Positions 47,475-56,452 of a DNA stretch of 64,000 nucleotides are shown here, in pieces. The position numbers and the translations under genes are program-made. Below the pieces are notes generated by a model. That model saw only the letters and a program-made list of their open reading frames with translations, ran no database searches and was not told where the DNA came from. Where the stretch lies: positions 124,001 through 188,000 of the forward strand of contig NZ_JAGHRB010000011.1 in NCBI RefSeq assembly GCF_017743995.1. Direction: 5' to 3'. This DNA is from Ruegeria sp. R13_0. GTDB lineage: Bacteria > Pseudomonadota > Alphaproteobacteria > Rhodobacterales > Rhodobacteraceae. Position 1 is the stretch's first letter. Each line of letters opens with the position of its first letter.

Positions 47475-48605
47475 TCAGCTGCCCAACTGGCGCAACAGCT
47501 CAACCGAAGGCTTGCCGGTGACCGGCAGACCATTGGCGCGCTGGTAACCGCTGATAGCCGCTTCGGATTTCTTGCCAATCACCCCGTCCGCGCCTTCTGT
47601 ATCGAACCCGGCCGAAGTCAGGCGGCGTTGCAACTCTTTGCGATCTTCCAGTGTGAGCCCTGTTTCATCCGGTCCGAACGACGCCTTGAACGGCGCGCCG
47701 CCGGCGATCCTGTCGGAAAGATGGCCCACGCCGATCGCGTAGCTGTCCGAGTTGTTATAGCGCTTGATAACGTTGAAATTGCGGAACACGGCGATCTTTG
47801 GGCCGGGAACCTGCGGCTGCAAGACCGCGACGGGCGTGCCGGAAACGGTGCCGACCTCTCCGCCCCAGGGCTGACCACGCACCCAACCGGCCCGAGACAG
47901 GTAGGCAGCGGTTGAGGCCAGCGAGTCCGACGGATCCTCGGACCAGATATCGCGTCGCCCATCACCGGTGAAATCGACCGCATAGGCCAGATACGAGGTC
48001 GGAATGAACTGCGTATGCCCCATCGCGCCCGCCCAGCTGCCGGTCATGTTGTCCGCCGAGGTGTCGCCCGCCTGAATGATCTGCAAGGCCGCGATCAGTT
48101 GCTTTTCGAAAAACGCACCGCGCCGCCCGTCATAGGCCAGGGTCGAGGTTGCCGAGATCACCGGCACATCACCGCGACGCGCGCCATAGCGGCTTTCCAG
48201 ACCCCAAACGGCCACGACGACCTCTTTGTCGACGCCATATTGCGCCTCAATCTGCGACAGAACACCGTTATGGCGTTGCAGCATCTGTTTGCCGGTACTG
48301 ATCCGCTCATCCGAGGCGGCGATGGCCAGATAATCCTCAAGCGAGCGTTTGAACTCGACCTGATTGCGGTCCCGTTCGATCACGCCGGGCAGATAGCCTG
48401 CCCCCTGAAAGGCGCGGTTCAACGTGGATTGTGAGATACCTTGCGAGGAAGCGCGGGATTTGAAACCTGCCACCCAGGCATCATAGCCCGCATTGGAAAC
48501 AGGCTGCATTCTGGATGCAGGCGCGCGCGTCGGAGTGGTCGCATCACTGCACGCCGCCAAAAATGCCGCACCGAGGCCGAGTGAAAAACTGCGTCTATTG
48601 ATCAT
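47475..48605 (-). CDS. Lytic murein transglycosylase (MltB type) lipoprotein
   Basis: A 376-residue protein with an N-terminal signal that combines a twin-Arg-like RRSFSLGLGAAFLAAC and a lipobox (LAAC), so it is probably anchored in the membrane. The catalytic Glu is in VWGLESRYGA, followed by GDVPVISATSTLAYD and FIPTSYLAYAVDFTGDG, the MltB/SLT-3 pattern, and a C-terminal peptidoglycan-binding domain (LTLEDRKELQRRLTSAGFD). It cleaves the glycan strand with 1,6-anhydro formation. Confidence 0.9.
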   Translation of the reverse strand: MINRRSFSLGLGAAFLAACSDATTPTRAPASRMQPVSNAGYDAWVAGFKSRASSQGISQSTLNRAFQGAGYLPGVIERDRNQVEFKRSLEDYLAIAASDERISTGKQMLQRHNGVLSQIEAQYGVDKEVVVAVWGLESRYGARRGDVPVISATSTLAYDGRRGAFFEKQLIAALQIIQAGDTSADNMTGSWAGAMGHTQFIPTSYLAYAVDFTGDGRRDIWSEDPSDSLASTAAYLSRAGWVRGQPWGGEVGTVSGTPVAVLQPQVPGPKIAVFRNFNVIKRYNNSDSYAIGVGHLSDRIAGGAPFKASFGPDETGLTLEDRKELQRRLTSAGFDTEGADGVIGKKSEAAISGYQRANGLPVTGKPSVELLRQLGS

Positions 48606-48717
48606 GGCTGAAATCTGCTCTGGTTTGTGATTTGCCTTAGCGTAGCGCAGTCCGTGCGCGCAAACCAGAACGACAAGCCACGATTGGACTTGATCGAGAC
48701 GCTCGGCGGTTGGTTGC

Positions 48718-49365
48718 TCAGCTCACCAGCAACCGCAAGCCCTGCGTCACATCTGACCGGACCGCGAGGCGCAGGCCCGGCTCGTCCCCCGCTTTCAGCG
48801 CAGCGATGATCAGTTTGTGGTAATGCGGCGGTTCTGTTCGCCGCAAACGGCCATAAAGCGCGCGCATGGTCGGGCCAAGTTGTAGCCAAACGGTTTCCGC
48901 CATGGCCAGCATCGCAGGCGCTTGCGCACGCAGGTAGAGCGTTCGGTGAAATTCCAGGTTCGTCCGGATATAGCCCACCGCGTCACGCTTGGTCACCATC
49001 TCGGCGACATTCATATTTATGCTCTGCAACCGGTCGATCAGCGCGATGTGCGCCCGGGGCAAAGCACGGCTGGCCAGCTCAACCTCCAACAGCGCCCTCA
49101 GGGCCGCCAGCTCTTCTATCCGGTCATTTGTCAGCTCAGGCGTCGAGACGCGCCCCGATGACGACAAAAATAAAGCCCCCTCAGCCGCCAACCGGCGCAC
49201 CGCTTCGCGCGCAGGCGTCATCGAGACACCGAATTCCTTGCCGATTCCCCTGAGGGTCAAAGCCTCGCCCGGCGCAATCTCTCCGTGCAGAATGCGCGAT
49301 CTCAGGGTGCGATAGACCCGATCATGCGTTGCAATGCTCGAGTCCGTGGGCCGTGTGGTTATCAT
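48718..49365 (-). CDS. GntR-family regulator (FCD domain)
   Basis: A 215-residue regulator: winged HTH (TLRGIGKEFGVSMTPAREAVRRLAAEGALF) and an all-helical FCD domain with LRALLEVELASRALP and NLEFHRTLYLRA, whose His are metal ligands. It is followed by a divergent unrelated gene and has no obvious operon; target unknown. Confidence 0.88.
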   Translation of the reverse strand: MITTRPTDSSIATHDRVYRTLRSRILHGEIAPGEALTLRGIGKEFGVSMTPAREAVRRLAAEGALFLSSSGRVSTPELTNDRIEELAALRALLEVELASRALPRAHIALIDRLQSINMNVAEMVTKRDAVGYIRTNLEFHRTLYLRAQAPAMLAMAETVWLQLGPTMRALYGRLRRTEPPHYHKLIIAALKAGDEPGLRLAVRSDVTQGLRLLVS

Positions 49366-49395
49366 GCCCTCATGTGATCACAAAATTCGGTGACG

Positions 49396-50091
49396 TCAAC
49401 TCGCTGGCCCTTCAAATCGGAAACGATGCAACGCGGCTCCGTTGTCTCTCAGCCAGCGACGCGGGGCATCGTAGGGGCCGAATATACGCTCCACCTGCGC
49501 CCAGAAGGCCGGCGAGTGGTTCATCTCGGCCAGATGCGCCACCTCATGGGCAGCGACATAGTGCAGAACCTCTGGCGGGGCGAGAATCAAGCGCCATGAG
49601 AACATCAGCCCGCCGTGGGAACTGCACGACCCCCAACGCGACCGCGTGTCCCGCAGCGACAGGGTCGTGTAGGACCGGCCCAGAATTGCTGCGTAGTCAT
49701 CACAGGCCCCGCTCAGGCGATCCCGCGCAAGTTCTTTGAGGAAACGGGCCAATCGACGCCCCTCAGCCCCTGCGGGGACGGCCACCGTGTCCGCGCCCAA
49801 CTGAACGCGCCGACCGGTTGCCGGGACGATTCGGCGTTCAACGCCTTCGACCGGGATCAGACCACCGACGCGAACGTCTTCCCTCTCGGGCTGACCCGCC
49901 AGATGCTGGCGGATCCAGTCCTCCTTGCTGCGCGCGAAGTTCAACGCCTCGATCTCGGGCACGCCGTTTGGATAAGTCAGGGTAACCCGCCCGTCCAATT
50001 GGGAAATCCGCAGACTGATCCGCCGCGCCCGCGCGGATTTGCGCAGCGTCAGCGGCACTGGCGGCCTGCCCGGCAAAGCGTGTTCCCCCAT
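49396..50091 (-). CDS. YgjP-type metallopeptidase (M48-like)
   Basis: A 231-residue cytosolic protein from ATG 50091 (MGEHALPGRPP), although ATG 50127 is in frame. It has the DUF45/YgjP zincin: SRWGSCSSHGGLMFSWRLI, YVAAHEVAHLAEMNHSPAFW (HExxH plus a third His), WLRDNGAALHRF. Family proteins occur near restriction or toxin genes or alone; here alone. Confidence 0.85.
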   Translation of the reverse strand: MGEHALPGRPPVPLTLRKSARARRISLRISQLDGRVTLTYPNGVPEIEALNFARSKEDWIRQHLAGQPEREDVRVGGLIPVEGVERRIVPATGRRVQLGADTVAVPAGAEGRRLARFLKELARDRLSGACDDYAAILGRSYTTLSLRDTRSRWGSCSSHGGLMFSWRLILAPPEVLHYVAAHEVAHLAEMNHSPAFWAQVERIFGPYDAPRRWLRDNGAALHRFRFEGPAS

Positions 50092-50191
50092 ATCCCGTCC
50101 TCTTCCGCGCAAAGGCTTTGACAGCACCCGCCGCCTGTGGCAGGTGAACTGAATCTTTTAGACGACTCACCTGATATCAAGGGGATTTGAC

Positions 50192-50518
50192 ATGCCCAAG
50201 GAAGAATGGGGCGTAAAGCGCGTTTGTCCGACCACCGGTAAGCGGTTTTATGACCTGAACAAAGACCCGATCGTCAGCCCCTACACGGGCGAGATCGTGG
50301 AACTTGAAACCGGCAAGAGCCGGATGATCGCCGCCGATGCCGAAGATGCGGCAACCAAGAAAGCGCGCGAAAACGCATCCGAGGATGATCTGGTTCTGGA
50401 TGATGACGACAATGTCGACGTCGATCTGGATGACGATCTGCTGGATGATGACGACGACAGCAATGATGATGTTTCGCTGGACGACATCAAGGACATGTCG
50501 TCGGAAGACGAAAACTGA
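50192..50518 (+). CDS. FYDLN-acid family protein (TIGR02300)
   Basis: A 108-residue protein with an ordered N-terminal half (EEWGVKRVCPTTGKRFYDLNKDP, PYTGEIVE) and a tail of about 60 residues in which roughly half are Asp, Glu or Ser. This matches the alphaproteobacterial FYDLN-acid family of unknown function. The Cys and the RFYDLN block are its conserved elements. Confidence 0.9.
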   Translation: MPKEEWGVKRVCPTTGKRFYDLNKDPIVSPYTGEIVELETGKSRMIAADAEDAATKKARENASEDDLVLDDDDNVDVDLDDDLLDDDDDSNDDVSLDDIKDMSSEDEN

Positions 50519-50528
50519 TCCGATACGG

Positions 50529-50553
50529 GGGCGGCCAGTGGTCGCCCTTTTTC
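50529..50553 (+). terminator. Terminator of the FYDLN-acid gene
   Basis: GGGCGGCC, loop AGT, GGTCGCCC (one G-T pair), then TTTTTCATT, 10 bases past the stop. Confidence 0.85.
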
Positions 50554-50600
50554 ATTGTGCGGGGCGGTGCATAGTTTTTCGCAGATTTCAAATTTTGCTC

Positions 50601-50628
50601 TTGCACTCGTGCGCGCTGTCTCATAAAC
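50601..50628 (+). promoter_or_regulatory. Possible promoter of tRNA-Ala
   Basis: TTGCAC (50601-50606), 16 bases, ATAAAC (50623-50628); the tRNA begins 31 bases downstream. Weak match and not the only option. Confidence 0.3.
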
Positions 50629-50658
50629 GTCCGCCCACTGCTTCGGCAGTACCCGGAA

Positions 50659-50734
<76 letters not shown>

Positions 50735-50797
50735 AAACCCAACAATACAACTAGATAGCAAGCATTAGAGCGGTGTGACACACAGGTGTGACACAAA

Positions 50798-50983
50798 ATG
50801 AAGCTGCATGCGTATCTTTCACTGTCCAGACACGGCATCTACTACTTCCGTTGGCCTCTGCCCGACACAACCTCAAAACCCCGGACTAGACCAAGCACTA
50901 CACGTAAGGCCCTTCGGGTGTCATTGCGTACGAGATGCCCAAAAGAGGCTGGTGCTCTGGCACGGCGGTTTCGCAAGGTGTAA
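50798..50983 (+). pseudogene. Truncated phage-type integrase (N-terminal fragment)
   Basis: A 61-codon frame starting MKLHAYLSLSRHGIYYFRWPLP and continuing TRKALRVSLRTRCPKEAGALARRF. This is the N-terminal arm/SAM-like start of rhodobacterial tyrosine recombinases that insert at tRNA genes; the remaining ~300 residues with the catalytic Arg/Tyr are gone. It begins 64 bases past the tRNA end, the usual integrase position. Beyond its stop the DNA belongs to a different gene fragment, so it was truncated by deletion or recombination. Confidence 0.75.
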
Positions 50984-50985
50984 GT

Positions 50986-51099
50986 AGCCACCATTGGCAG
51001 TTTGGCGACATGCCGCCCGTGGATGGTCTGACGCGAGGTGACGTTGCTATGGTGATCGCGTACATTCGTGAAATTCAACGCGCCAACGGGATAAATTGA
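50986..51099 (+). pseudogene. Cytochrome c C-terminal fragment
   Basis: A frame with no start of its own reads SHHWQFGDMPPVDG, then LTRGDVAMVIAYIREIQRANGIN to a TGA at 51097-51099. The Met-Pro-Pro ligand motif followed by an amphipathic helix VIAYIREIQ is the end of a c-type cytochrome; the haem CxxCH portion is missing. It abuts the integrase fragment, giving a fused remnant of two broken genes. Confidence 0.65.
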
Positions 51100-51109
51100 G
51101 GACGGAACC

Positions 51110-51451
51110 ATGAAAAAGATCGTAACGCTCGCACTCATGGCTGCTCTTCCCAGCGGCGCATTGGCGCATTCCAAGGTCGAAGAAACAACCCCTGCCGACG
51201 GCGCCACAATAACCACTGTACCCGCTGAAATTGGCCTCAACTTCTCTAAGGACATCCGGCTGACACGGATAGAGATGGCTCATGAAGAGCACTCGGCAGT
51301 AAGCCTCGACTTGGGGGACCAGACAAGTTTTGGTCAAGAGTTCACGATCCCACTGCCGAGCAATGGAACGGGCACCTATGTCATTGAATGGCGAGGCTTA
51401 GGTGAAGACGGCCATGCGATGCAGGGCGAGTTTTCCTTTTCCGTGGAGTGA
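51110..51451 (+). CDS. copC: CopC-type periplasmic copper-binding protein
   Basis: A 113-residue protein with a signal peptide (MKKIVTLALMAALPSGALA) whose mature N terminus begins with His20, the Cu(II)-brace type ligand of CopC. The domain shows TTPADGATITTVPAEIGLNFSKD and the closing GEDGHAMQGEFSFSVE with the second His. It binds copper in the periplasm and pairs with CopD. Starts ten bases past the cytochrome fragment stop. Confidence 0.88.
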   Translation: MKKIVTLALMAALPSGALAHSKVEETTPADGATITTVPAEIGLNFSKDIRLTRIEMAHEEHSAVSLDLGDQTSFGQEFTIPLPSNGTGTYVIEWRGLGEDGHAMQGEFSFSVE

Positions 51452-51453
51452 GC

Positions 51454-52320
51454 ATGCCTGACATTTGGGGTATTGCCGCAGTCTTTGCAAAGCTAGGGCT
51501 CTACATCGGCTTTGCGGGCTCCACCGGGCTTGTGATTGTTAGCTGCCTCTATTCCGGCATTGTCGCACCGGTACACCGAGTGATGCAGCGCCAAGCTAGG
51601 GCCTTAGCGTGCCTTGCTCTCGCCGCAACGGCAATTGGCTTCATGCTTCGCGGCGCCGCCTTGACAGGCGGAGTTGACGGCATGGTCGATCCAGAGATGC
51701 TTGGCCTACTTTGGCAGACATCCGTAGGTGACGTCCTTGTTTACCGCGTTATAGGCGCGGTGATGATCCTCGTGGGGCTTTCTTTTCCTCACTTTGGTCT
51801 ATGGATCGCATTGTTGGGCGGCACGGTGGCTTTGTGGTCCTTTGCTCAGATCGGCCACGTGCCCGAACTAGAGAGTGTTGGTGTCCAACTCTTGCTCCTG
51901 TTGCACCTGCTATGTGTCGCCTTCTGGGTGGGCATCTTTAACCCGCTGCGGAGTATGGCCCTCATGCCTGAACACCTGACAGATGCTGCTGAACTAGGTC
52001 ATAGGTTTGGGCGAACTGCCGCGTTGGTTGTACCGGCTTTGATCGGTGCTGGCCTATGGATGGCTTGGTTACTTATCGGCAATCTCCAAGGGCTCTTGTT
52101 CACCGGCTACGGGCAGGCACTGTTGTTTAAAGTGTTCCTTGTGGGGTTGTTGTTGACCCTCGGCGCAGCGAACAAGCTCCGATTTGTTCCGGCGATGCAA
52201 AATGGAGAGGCTAAAGCAGCGCGACACCTCGCCCGATCTATCGAGGTTGAGGCAATAGTCGTATTGGTGGTTTTGGCGACAACAGCCACACTCACGAGCG
52301 TACTAACGCTTCCGAGTTAA
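51454..52320 (+). CDS. copD: CopD-family copper resistance membrane protein
   Basis: A 288-residue membrane protein from ATG 51454, just after GGAG overlapping the copC stop. It has about eight helices: AVFAKLGLYIGFAGSTGLVIV, LACLALAATAIGFML, GVQLLLLLHLLCVAFWVGIF and LFKVFLVGLLLTLGAANKL among them, with the CopD/YebZ His residues in HLLCVAFWVG and GHRFGRT. It is thought to move copper across the membrane with CopC. Lower GC than the surrounding genes by eye. Confidence 0.85.
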   Translation: MPDIWGIAAVFAKLGLYIGFAGSTGLVIVSCLYSGIVAPVHRVMQRQARALACLALAATAIGFMLRGAALTGGVDGMVDPEMLGLLWQTSVGDVLVYRVIGAVMILVGLSFPHFGLWIALLGGTVALWSFAQIGHVPELESVGVQLLLLLHLLCVAFWVGIFNPLRSMALMPEHLTDAAELGHRFGRTAALVVPALIGAGLWMAWLLIGNLQGLLFTGYGQALLFKVFLVGLLLTLGAANKLRFVPAMQNGEAKAARHLARSIEVEAIVVLVVLATTATLTSVLTLPS

Positions 52321-52331
52321 GGTAGGCAGAG

Positions 52332-52766
52332 ATGAACAAACACCTTTGCGCACTCGCCATATGCAGTATCGGTACTAGCGTCGCTGCGGATCATGAGTTT
52401 ATTGACAGAGACCTAACGAATGGGCAGGAACTCTACGCAGAGCACTGTGCCTCATGCCATGGAGTTAATCTGGAAGGCCAACCCAACTGGCAGACACCCG
52501 GTGATGACGGAGTGTTACCTGCACCACCACATGACGTGACGGGACACACATGGCACCATGATAACCAGCTACTGTTTGAATATACCAAACTGGGTGGGGC
52601 AGACGCCTTGGCAGCACGCGGCATCAAAGACTTCAACAGTGGCATGCCCGGCTTTGAAAGCACCATGACTGACGAGGACATATGGGACGTGCTGGCCTAC
52701 ATACGTTCCACTTGGCCCGACGATGTTCAGCAGATGCAGGCTAGCCGCAACCTGCCGCACCAGTAG
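52332..52766 (+). CDS. Periplasmic c-type cytochrome
   Basis: A 144-residue precursor with a signal peptide (LCALAICSIGTSVAADH), a haem-binding CASCHG (Cys39, Cys42, His43) and an axial Met likely in NSGMPGFES (about Met105). Single haem, class I cytochrome. It is the last gene of the copC-copD run, 12 bases after copD, and is related in context to the broken cytochrome upstream. May reduce or pass electrons to copper proteins; unproven. Confidence 0.85.
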   Translation: MNKHLCALAICSIGTSVAADHEFIDRDLTNGQELYAEHCASCHGVNLEGQPNWQTPGDDGVLPAPPHDVTGHTWHHDNQLLFEYTKLGGADALAARGIKDFNSGMPGFESTMTDEDIWDVLAYIRSTWPDDVQQMQASRNLPHQ

Positions 52767-53112
52767 TAAGCAGTAGTCCGGTGTAGGTTTTGGGAATGTG
52801 CAGTTCGACGTAGCAGGTTGCACCCTTCAAAGTGTGACACATATAGAAAAACACGACAAACCAAAACACCCCAATAGTTTTTATTATCAGAGCACTAGGT
52901 GCCTCGCGGCGCTTCCCCTAGGCTTCATCAAATTCCTTGCAATTTTGACATTGCTCCTTGGTAAGGCAAACGGTGGAAGTCTTGCTACGCTGAAACCACT
53001 GCAGTAGGCGCCGCTATGGACTATCCCTCGCCTGACAAGGGTTGTTGAACCTTGGCTCTTTCCTGCACCGCCCTCTTGTGCCACCTTGCGCCAGAAAAAG
53101 GGGAGAGAGCAG
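52767..53112. other. Island right boundary, no gene
   Basis: About 350 bases without a gene, with AT-rich stretches (for example 52845-52885). It contains the att-like right repeat at 52914-52932. Ordinary chromosomal composition resumes near 53040, before the HAD gene. Confidence 0.5.
52914..52932. repeat. Right att-like repeat
   Basis: TCCCCTAGGCTTCATCAAA, identical at 17 of 19 positions to the tRNA-Ala 3' end (50718-50736), in direct orientation 2.2 kb away. The two mismatches are C-to-T. Confidence 0.65.
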
Positions 53113-53799
53113 ATGGCAATCACGACCTGTGTTTTTGACGCCTATGGCACATTGTTCGATGTGGCCGCTGCGGCACGTCAGGCTGCTGCCGAGCCCGGCT
53201 TTGAGGCGCTCCGCGATACATGGCCGGACCTGGCAAATCACTGGCGGCTCAAGCAATTGCAATACACATGGCTGCGCGCCGTTGCGGATGCTCATTGCGA
53301 TTTCTGGGATGTCACGCAAGACGGGCTGGACTGGGCGCTCGAGGCGACGGGGCTGCACGGGGATGCCAAGCTGCGCCAACGGCTGCTGGATCTTTACTGG
53401 GAGCTACGCGCCTATCCCGAGGTGCCCCAGATGCTGCAGACGCTGAAACAAGGAGGGTTGCAAACGGCGATTCTGTCGAACGGGTCGCCTCCCATGTTGG
53501 ATGGCGCGGTGCAGTCGGCCGGTATTGGCGATGTTTTGGACGATGTACTGTCGGTCGAAAGCGTCGGTATCTTCAAGCCCCACGCCAAGGTCTATGATCT
53601 GGTTCAAGACAGGTTCGGATGTGCCCGAGATGAGGTTCTGTTCGTCAGCTCCAACGGTTGGGACGCTGCAGGGGCCAGCGGTTACGGCTTTGTCACCGCA
53701 TGGGTCAATCGCGCGGGCGAACCGATGGATCGACTACCGTGGAAACCAGCGCATGTTCTGTCAGACCTAACCTCGATCCCCGAACTGGCCGGGCTCTAA
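53113..53799 (+). CDS. HAD-type (haloacid dehalogenase type II) hydrolase
   Basis: A 228-residue HAD protein from ATG 53113, preceded by GGGGAGAG. Motifs: CVFDAYGTLFD (nucleophile Asp), ILSNGSPPML (motif II Ser), FKPHAKVYDLV (Lys) and VSSNGWDAAGA (acidic end). The pattern matches L-2-haloacid dehalogenases, which hydrolyse 2-haloalkanoates; phosphatase activity is an alternative. Overlaps the next start by one base, so the first three genes are coupled. Confidence 0.88.
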   Translation: MAITTCVFDAYGTLFDVAAAARQAAAEPGFEALRDTWPDLANHWRLKQLQYTWLRAVADAHCDFWDVTQDGLDWALEATGLHGDAKLRQRLLDLYWELRAYPEVPQMLQTLKQGGLQTAILSNGSPPMLDGAVQSAGIGDVLDDVLSVESVGIFKPHAKVYDLVQDRFGCARDEVLFVSSNGWDAAGASGYGFVTAWVNRAGEPMDRLPWKPAHVLSDLTSIPELAGL

Positions 53800-54626
53800 T
53801 GGCTGAATTCACGACGTCCGACGGGATTCGGCTGCATTATGAGGAGAGTGGCGCAGGAATTCCGCTTCTGTGCTTGGCAGGGTTGACGCGCAACCGGCGC
53901 GATTTCTCGCTGCTTGCTCCGCATGTGGCCGATGCCCGCCTGATCACAATGGATGCGCGGGGGCGTGGGCAGTCGGAGCATGACCCGAACCACACGAACT
54001 ACAACGTCCTGCGCGAAACTCAGGATGTTGTCGAACTGCTGGACCATTTGGCCCTTGAACGAGTGGTGGTTCTGGGCACGTCGCGCGGCGGGATGATTGC
54101 GATGACGCTCGCGACCATGCAACCGGAACGGCTGGCAGGCGTGATCCTGAATGACGTGGGTCCGGTGATCGAACCCTCAGGTATCGCCCGGATCATGGAC
54201 TACGTGGGCGTAGCACCCGACTCAAAGACCTATAATGAAGCCGCCGCCGTACTGAAGGCGGTGATGGAGCCTCACTTCCCGAGCGTCCCGTTGGACATTT
54301 GGCGCATACAGGCCGAGAACCAGTATAGAGAGACGCCGGAGGGGCTGGCCTTGCGCTATGACCCGGCCCTGCGCACGGCCCTAGTGGAGCAGGCCGCAGC
54401 TGGCCCCGTGCCGGACTTATGGCCCTTTTTCGAGGCGCTACAGGGCATTCCAACGGGCGTTCTGCGCGGCGCAAACTCGGACATCCTCAGCCAGGAAACA
54501 CTGAAACAGATGCAGGCCCACCACCCTGGCCTGATCACGGCTGAAATCCCGGATCGCGGCCATGCGCCCTTTCTGGACGAGCCGCAATCCCTCACCGTTA
54601 TTCGCAAGATTCTGGACCAAGCATGA
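53799..54626 (+). CDS. Alpha/beta-fold hydrolase
   Basis: A 275-residue enzyme beginning at TAATG overlap with the HAD stop (MAEFTTSDGIRLHYEESG). Nucleophile Ser in VLGTSRGGMIA, oxyanion near CLAGLTRNRRDF, catalytic His in DRGHAPFLDE. Esterase, lactonase or C-C hydrolase; substrate unknown. Its end overlaps the dehydratase start by four bases. Confidence 0.88.
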   Translation: MAEFTTSDGIRLHYEESGAGIPLLCLAGLTRNRRDFSLLAPHVADARLITMDARGRGQSEHDPNHTNYNVLRETQDVVELLDHLALERVVVLGTSRGGMIAMTLATMQPERLAGVILNDVGPVIEPSGIARIMDYVGVAPDSKTYNEAAAVLKAVMEPHFPSVPLDIWRIQAENQYRETPEGLALRYDPALRTALVEQAAAGPVPDLWPFFEALQGIPTGVLRGANSDILSQETLKQMQAHHPGLITAEIPDRGHAPFLDEPQSLTVIRKILDQA

Positions 54627-55597
54627 GTACAATCGACCTGATCGAAGCCGCCGCCCATCGGCTGAAAGGGCATGTTCGCGAGACGCCCCTTCTGACCTCA
54701 CCCTTTCTGGACGAAATCGCCGGGCGGCGGGTGTGGGTCAAACCCGAATGCCTGCAACACACCGGCAGCTTCAAATTCCGCGGCGCATGGTCGGCCATCT
54801 CGGCGCTGAGCGAGGCGGAAAGACAACGCGGCGTGATCGCCTATTCCTCGGGCAATCATGCGCAGGGGGTGGCCTTGGCGGCGGCGAAGCACGGGATCTC
54901 CTCGGTCATCATCATGCCTTCGGACGCGCCGCAACTGAAGATCGACAACACGCGTGCCTTGGGCGGTGAAGTTGTTCTGTACGACCGAGCCAAGGAAAGC
55001 CGCGAAGAGATTGGCAATGCGCTGGCCTCAGAACGCGGCCTGACCCTGATCCGCCCCTTCGACGAACCCCAAGTCATCGCAGGACAAGGCACCGCCGGGC
55101 TCGAGATCGCGCGCCAAGCCAAAGCCGCAGGCGTGAGCAATGCCGACGTTCTGATCTGTTGCGGCGGCGGCGGGCTGACCTCGGGCATCGCCCTTGCGCT
55201 TGAGGCCCACGCCCCTGGCCTGCGGGCCCGCCCGTGCGAACCGGACGGGTTCGACGATGTCAAACGCTCGCTCGAAGAGGGGCAGATCCGAAGCAACCCT
55301 GCAACTGCAGGCAACATCTGCGACGCAATCCTGACCCCACAACCGGGTGACATTACCTTTCCGATCCTCAACCGCCTCTGCGGCCCCGGCCTATCCGTGA
55401 CCGAGGATGAGGCGCTCCACGCCATGGCGCTGGCCTTTTTGCGCCTCAAGATCGTGCTGGAGCCGGGCGGTGCGGTGTCGCTGGCCTCGGCCCTGTTCCG
55501 AAAGGGTCAGATCGTAGGGGATGACGTGATCGTTGTCGCCTCGGGCGGAAATGTTGATCCCGGCATCTTTGCGCGTGCGTTGGAATTCCTGACCTGA
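54623..55597 (+). CDS. Threonine/serine dehydratase (PLP fold-type II)
   Basis: A 324-residue enzyme: PLP lysine in HTGSFKFRGAW, substrate loop YSSGNHAQGVALAA, phosphate-binding CCGGGGLTSG, and a C-terminal VVASGGNVDPGIF. Deaminates hydroxy-amino acids to 2-oxo acids; there is no ACT regulatory domain, so it is catabolic-type. Related enzymes include threo-3-hydroxyaspartate ammonia-lyase and EutB; the sequence does not decide. Starts in ATGA overlap with the hydrolase. Confidence 0.88.
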   Translation: MSTIDLIEAAAHRLKGHVRETPLLTSPFLDEIAGRRVWVKPECLQHTGSFKFRGAWSAISALSEAERQRGVIAYSSGNHAQGVALAAAKHGISSVIIMPSDAPQLKIDNTRALGGEVVLYDRAKESREEIGNALASERGLTLIRPFDEPQVIAGQGTAGLEIARQAKAAGVSNADVLICCGGGGLTSGIALALEAHAPGLRARPCEPDGFDDVKRSLEEGQIRSNPATAGNICDAILTPQPGDITFPILNRLCGPGLSVTEDEALHAMALAFLRLKIVLEPGGAVSLASALFRKGQIVGDDVIVVASGGNVDPGIFARALEFLT

Positions 55598-55652
55598 CAC
55601 CCATATCGGGTTTGTGCAATCTGCACGCAAAGCCCGAGCAAGGAACCAAAGC

Positions 55653-56441
55653 ATGACGATCGCTGATCTGGGTGGCGTTCAGCTAAACTACCGGATTGAT
55701 GGCGCGCCAGACGGTGCGCCCATCGTGTTTGCAAACTCGCTGGGCACCAATCTGCACCTGTGGGACGATGTGCTGACACACCTGCCCGACGGGTTGCGGA
55801 TCATTCGCTATGACAAGCGAGGGCACGGACTATCCTCGGTCCCGCCTGCGCCTTACGCCATGGGCGCGCTGATCCGCGATGCCGAGGCGCTGCTGGATCA
55901 TCTCGAAATCCGGGATTGCGTCTTCGTCGGCTTGTCGATTGGTGGTATGATTGGCCAAGGGCTGGCGGTGAAACGGATGGATCAGGTCCGCGCGCTGGTC
56001 CTGTCGAACACCGCTGCCAAGATCGGGATGCCGAAAATCTGGCAGGATCGGATGGAGGCCGTCCGCAGCGGCGGGATCGAAGCGCTGGCCGATGCGACGA
56101 TGGAGCGCTGGTTCTCGCGCGATTTCCGGGCCGCCAACCGGCACCTCGCATGGCGCGAGATGATGGTCAGCCAGCCGGCCGAAGGGTATCTGGGCTGTTG
56201 TGCCGCCATTGCAGGCACCGATTTTTACACGCCGACCAGCGGCCTGCGCCTGCCTACCCTTGGGATCGCGGGCAATGAGGACGGCTCGACCCCGCCTGAT
56301 CTGGTTCGCGAAACGGTGGACCTGATCCCCGGCTCGCGGTTCGAATTGATGCGCCGGGTGGGCCACCTGCCCTGCGTCGAAAAACCCGCTGAATACGCTG
56401 CCCTGTTGCGGCAATTCCTGACCGAGATCGGTCACATCTGA
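55653..56441 (+). CDS. pcaD: 3-oxoadipate enol-lactonase-like hydrolase
   Basis: A 262-residue alpha/beta hydrolase from ATG 55653 with signature FANSLGTNLHLWDDVL, DKRGHGLSS, FVGLSIGGMIGQGLA (nucleophile Ser) and MRRVGHLPCVEKP (catalytic His), the PcaD pattern. PcaD hydrolyses beta-ketoadipate enol-lactone in protocatechuate breakdown, but no other pca genes are visible, so a different lactone or ester substrate is quite possible. Confidence 0.75.
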   Translation: MTIADLGGVQLNYRIDGAPDGAPIVFANSLGTNLHLWDDVLTHLPDGLRIIRYDKRGHGLSSVPPAPYAMGALIRDAEALLDHLEIRDCVFVGLSIGGMIGQGLAVKRMDQVRALVLSNTAAKIGMPKIWQDRMEAVRSGGIEALADATMERWFSRDFRAANRHLAWREMMVSQPAEGYLGCCAAIAGTDFYTPTSGLRLPTLGIAGNEDGSTPPDLVRETVDLIPGSRFELMRRVGHLPCVEKPAEYAALLRQFLTEIGHI

Positions 56442-56452
56442 AGGAGCGTCCC

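Noticed and set aside
55653..56441. Complete protocatechuate (pca) pathway
   Set aside because: Only a PcaD-like hydrolase is present; pcaB, pcaC, pcaGH, pcaIJ and pcaQ are not in the window.
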